From Acidobacteriota bacterium (GTDB lineage: Bacteria; Acidobacteriota; Vicinamibacteria; Vicinamibacterales; Vicinamibacteraceae), in the NCBI GenBank assembly GCA_023427865.1, contig JAEYZV010000319.1, positions 1 to 15,469 on the forward strand: DNA of 15,469 nt, read 5' to 3'. The notes under the pieces are model-generated. The model worked only from the letters and a program-made list of their open reading frames with translations, was not told where the DNA came from and did no database searches. The position numbers were made by a program, and so were the translations under genes. The first letter of the stretch is position 1. Each line of letters opens with the position of its first letter. Shown here piece after piece: positions 15,041-15,469 of the stretch.

Positions 15041-15113
15041 GCGCGACGCGCACCCACAGGGGTGCGTGGCAGTCCAAGGTTGTAGAAGGCCTGGGAAGTT
15101 CGCCAGGCCTTTT
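15041..15113 (+). ncRNA. Possible short structured RNA or attenuated csp leader
   Basis: Between the candidate promoter and the terminator lies a segment of about 73 nt that folds into two hairpins. The first pairs 15047-15055 with 15060-15068 (core gcaccc/gggtgc, loop acag, one G-U pair); the second is the terminator stem. No known RNA family was recognised. The ends are approximate and inferred from the promoter and terminator only. The alternative is that this is merely the 3' untranslated region of the DUF2071 transcript. Confidence 0.3.
15086..15113 (+). terminator. Rho-independent terminator
   Basis: A perfect 9-bp stem, aaggcctgg (15086-15094) with ccaggcctt (15103-15111), has an 8-nt loop (gaagttcg) and ends in TTTT (15110-15113). 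It is the best intrinsic terminator in the window. It could end the CoA-binding/DUF2071 transcript or act as an attenuator upstream of the cold-shock gene. Confidence 0.75.
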
Positions 15114-15241
15114 GCATTCAGTGCCCGCAACCGACTTGCGCAGCGGTTGCCCCCGTCGTGGGGGAGTATGCACGACAGAGAATGTAGTCGGTCGGTCCGT
15201 GCGGCATGGCGGTGCTCCGATTACCGAACAAGGAGTTCGAC

Positions 15242-15454
15242 ATGCGTACAACCGGTACCGTCAAGTGGTTCAACGAGAGCAAGGGCTTCGGCTTCATCAC
15301 CCCCGAGGGTGGGCAGAAGGACTGCTTCGTGCACCACAGCGCCATCGCAGGCTCGGGTTTCAAGACCCTTGTCGAGGGTGAGCGCGTCGAGTTCGACATC
15401 GTTCAGGGCGCCAAGGGACCGGCGGCCGAGAACGTGACCCGCCAGGGCCGCTAA
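15242..15454 (+). CDS. CspA-family cold-shock protein
   Basis: This is a 70-residue single cold-shock domain that binds single-stranded RNA/DNA and melts secondary structure in the cytoplasm. ATG 15242 is fixed by AAGGAG (15230-15235) six nt upstream and by the family N-terminus TGTVKWFNESKGFGFI, which contains RNP1 (KGFGFI, 14-19). RNP2 is present as CFVHHSAI (28-35); the more usual form is VFVHFSAI, so a cysteine and a histidine replace common residues. The C-terminal half (GERVEFDIVQGAKGPAAENV) is typical. An in-frame ATG at 15206 would add 12 unconserved residues across the ribosome binding site and is rejected. Such genes are often regulated through a long structured 5' leader, which the upstream region could supply. 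Whether this copy is cold-induced or constitutive cannot be told. Confidence 0.96.
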   Translation: MRTTGTVKWFNESKGFGFITPEGGQKDCFVHHSAIAGSGFKTLVEGERVEFDIVQGAKGPAAENVTRQGR

Positions 15455-15469
15455 GCCCTTCCGACAGCG

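Larger units (their letters stand above)
14963..15241 (+). other. Non-coding structured region upstream of the cold-shock gene
   Basis: This 279-nt gap has no supported gene. It holds a candidate promoter (15005-15034), a hairpin (15047-15068), a clear intrinsic terminator (15086-15113), and two adjoining hairpins: gcaaccg/cggttgc (15127-15150) and ccccc/ggggg with loop gtcgt (15150-15164), which share base 15150. Next come TGCACGACAGA (15169-15179), loosely like the cold box of E. coli cspA, and the csp Shine-Dalgarno. Long structured leaders are usual for cold-shock mRNAs. Confidence 0.5.

Noticed and set aside
1..15469. Search for CRISPR arrays, insertion-sequence ends, tRNA genes, attachment sites and toxin-antitoxin pairs
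   Set aside because: No regularly spaced repeats, transposase, cloverleaf, integrase or small gene pair of that type was seen by eye on either strand.

Overview
This is a GC-rich (roughly two-thirds G+C) bacterial chromosomal segment with densely packed genes on both strands. The content suggests an Acidobacteriota genome, perhaps of the Vicinamibacteria (former subdivision 6) type: a large carboxypeptidase-regulatory-domain/TonB-dependent receptor of the Oar-like class, a Pirellula/Verrucomicrobium-type dehydrogenase-cytochrome c fusion, a secreted NIPSNAP protein and a Tat-exported hydroxypyruvate-isomerase-like protein. That placement is an inference from gene families; no rRNA or other direct taxonomic marker is present.

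Left block (1-6374, all +): the 3' part of a secreted beta-propeller dehydrogenase with HEAT-like repeats and a C-terminal haem domain; a 1055-residue outer-membrane TonB-dependent receptor; and a small secreted NIPSNAP protein that starts 9 nt after the receptor stop. All three look exported, so an uptake-and-oxidation locus for an unknown organic substrate is a reasonable guess. A GC hairpin between the first two genes may separate them transcriptionally.

Middle block (6385-9289): a minus-strand GT-C-like multi-pass membrane protein ends tail-to-tail with the NIPSNAP gene. It is divergent from a DoxX-family membrane protein, with a shared AT island between them that reads as a -10 element on both strands. 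DoxX is convergent with a minus-strand DJ-1/PfpI-family protein.

Right block (9521-15454): fumC (class II fumarase), then tail-to-tail a minus-strand K+ channel with two RCK/TrkA modules, which is divergent from a Tat-signal TIM-barrel protein. Next comes a translationally coupled pair, a CoA_binding_2 protein and a DUF2071 protein, whose ATGA stop/start overlap sits in the loop of a small hairpin. The window ends with a cold-shock protein behind a 279-nt structured intergenic region that carries a candidate promoter, a clear intrinsic terminator and further hairpins.

I see no tRNA or rRNA genes, insertion sequences, CRISPR arrays, phage genes or toxin-antitoxin pairs. Most of the window is ordinary core and accessory metabolism. 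The parts most worth a second look are the RNA structure upstream of the cold-shock gene, the coupled CoA-binding/DUF2071 junction, the degenerate first RCK module of the K+ channel, and the exported left-hand cluster. I do not see evidence for a wholly new system.
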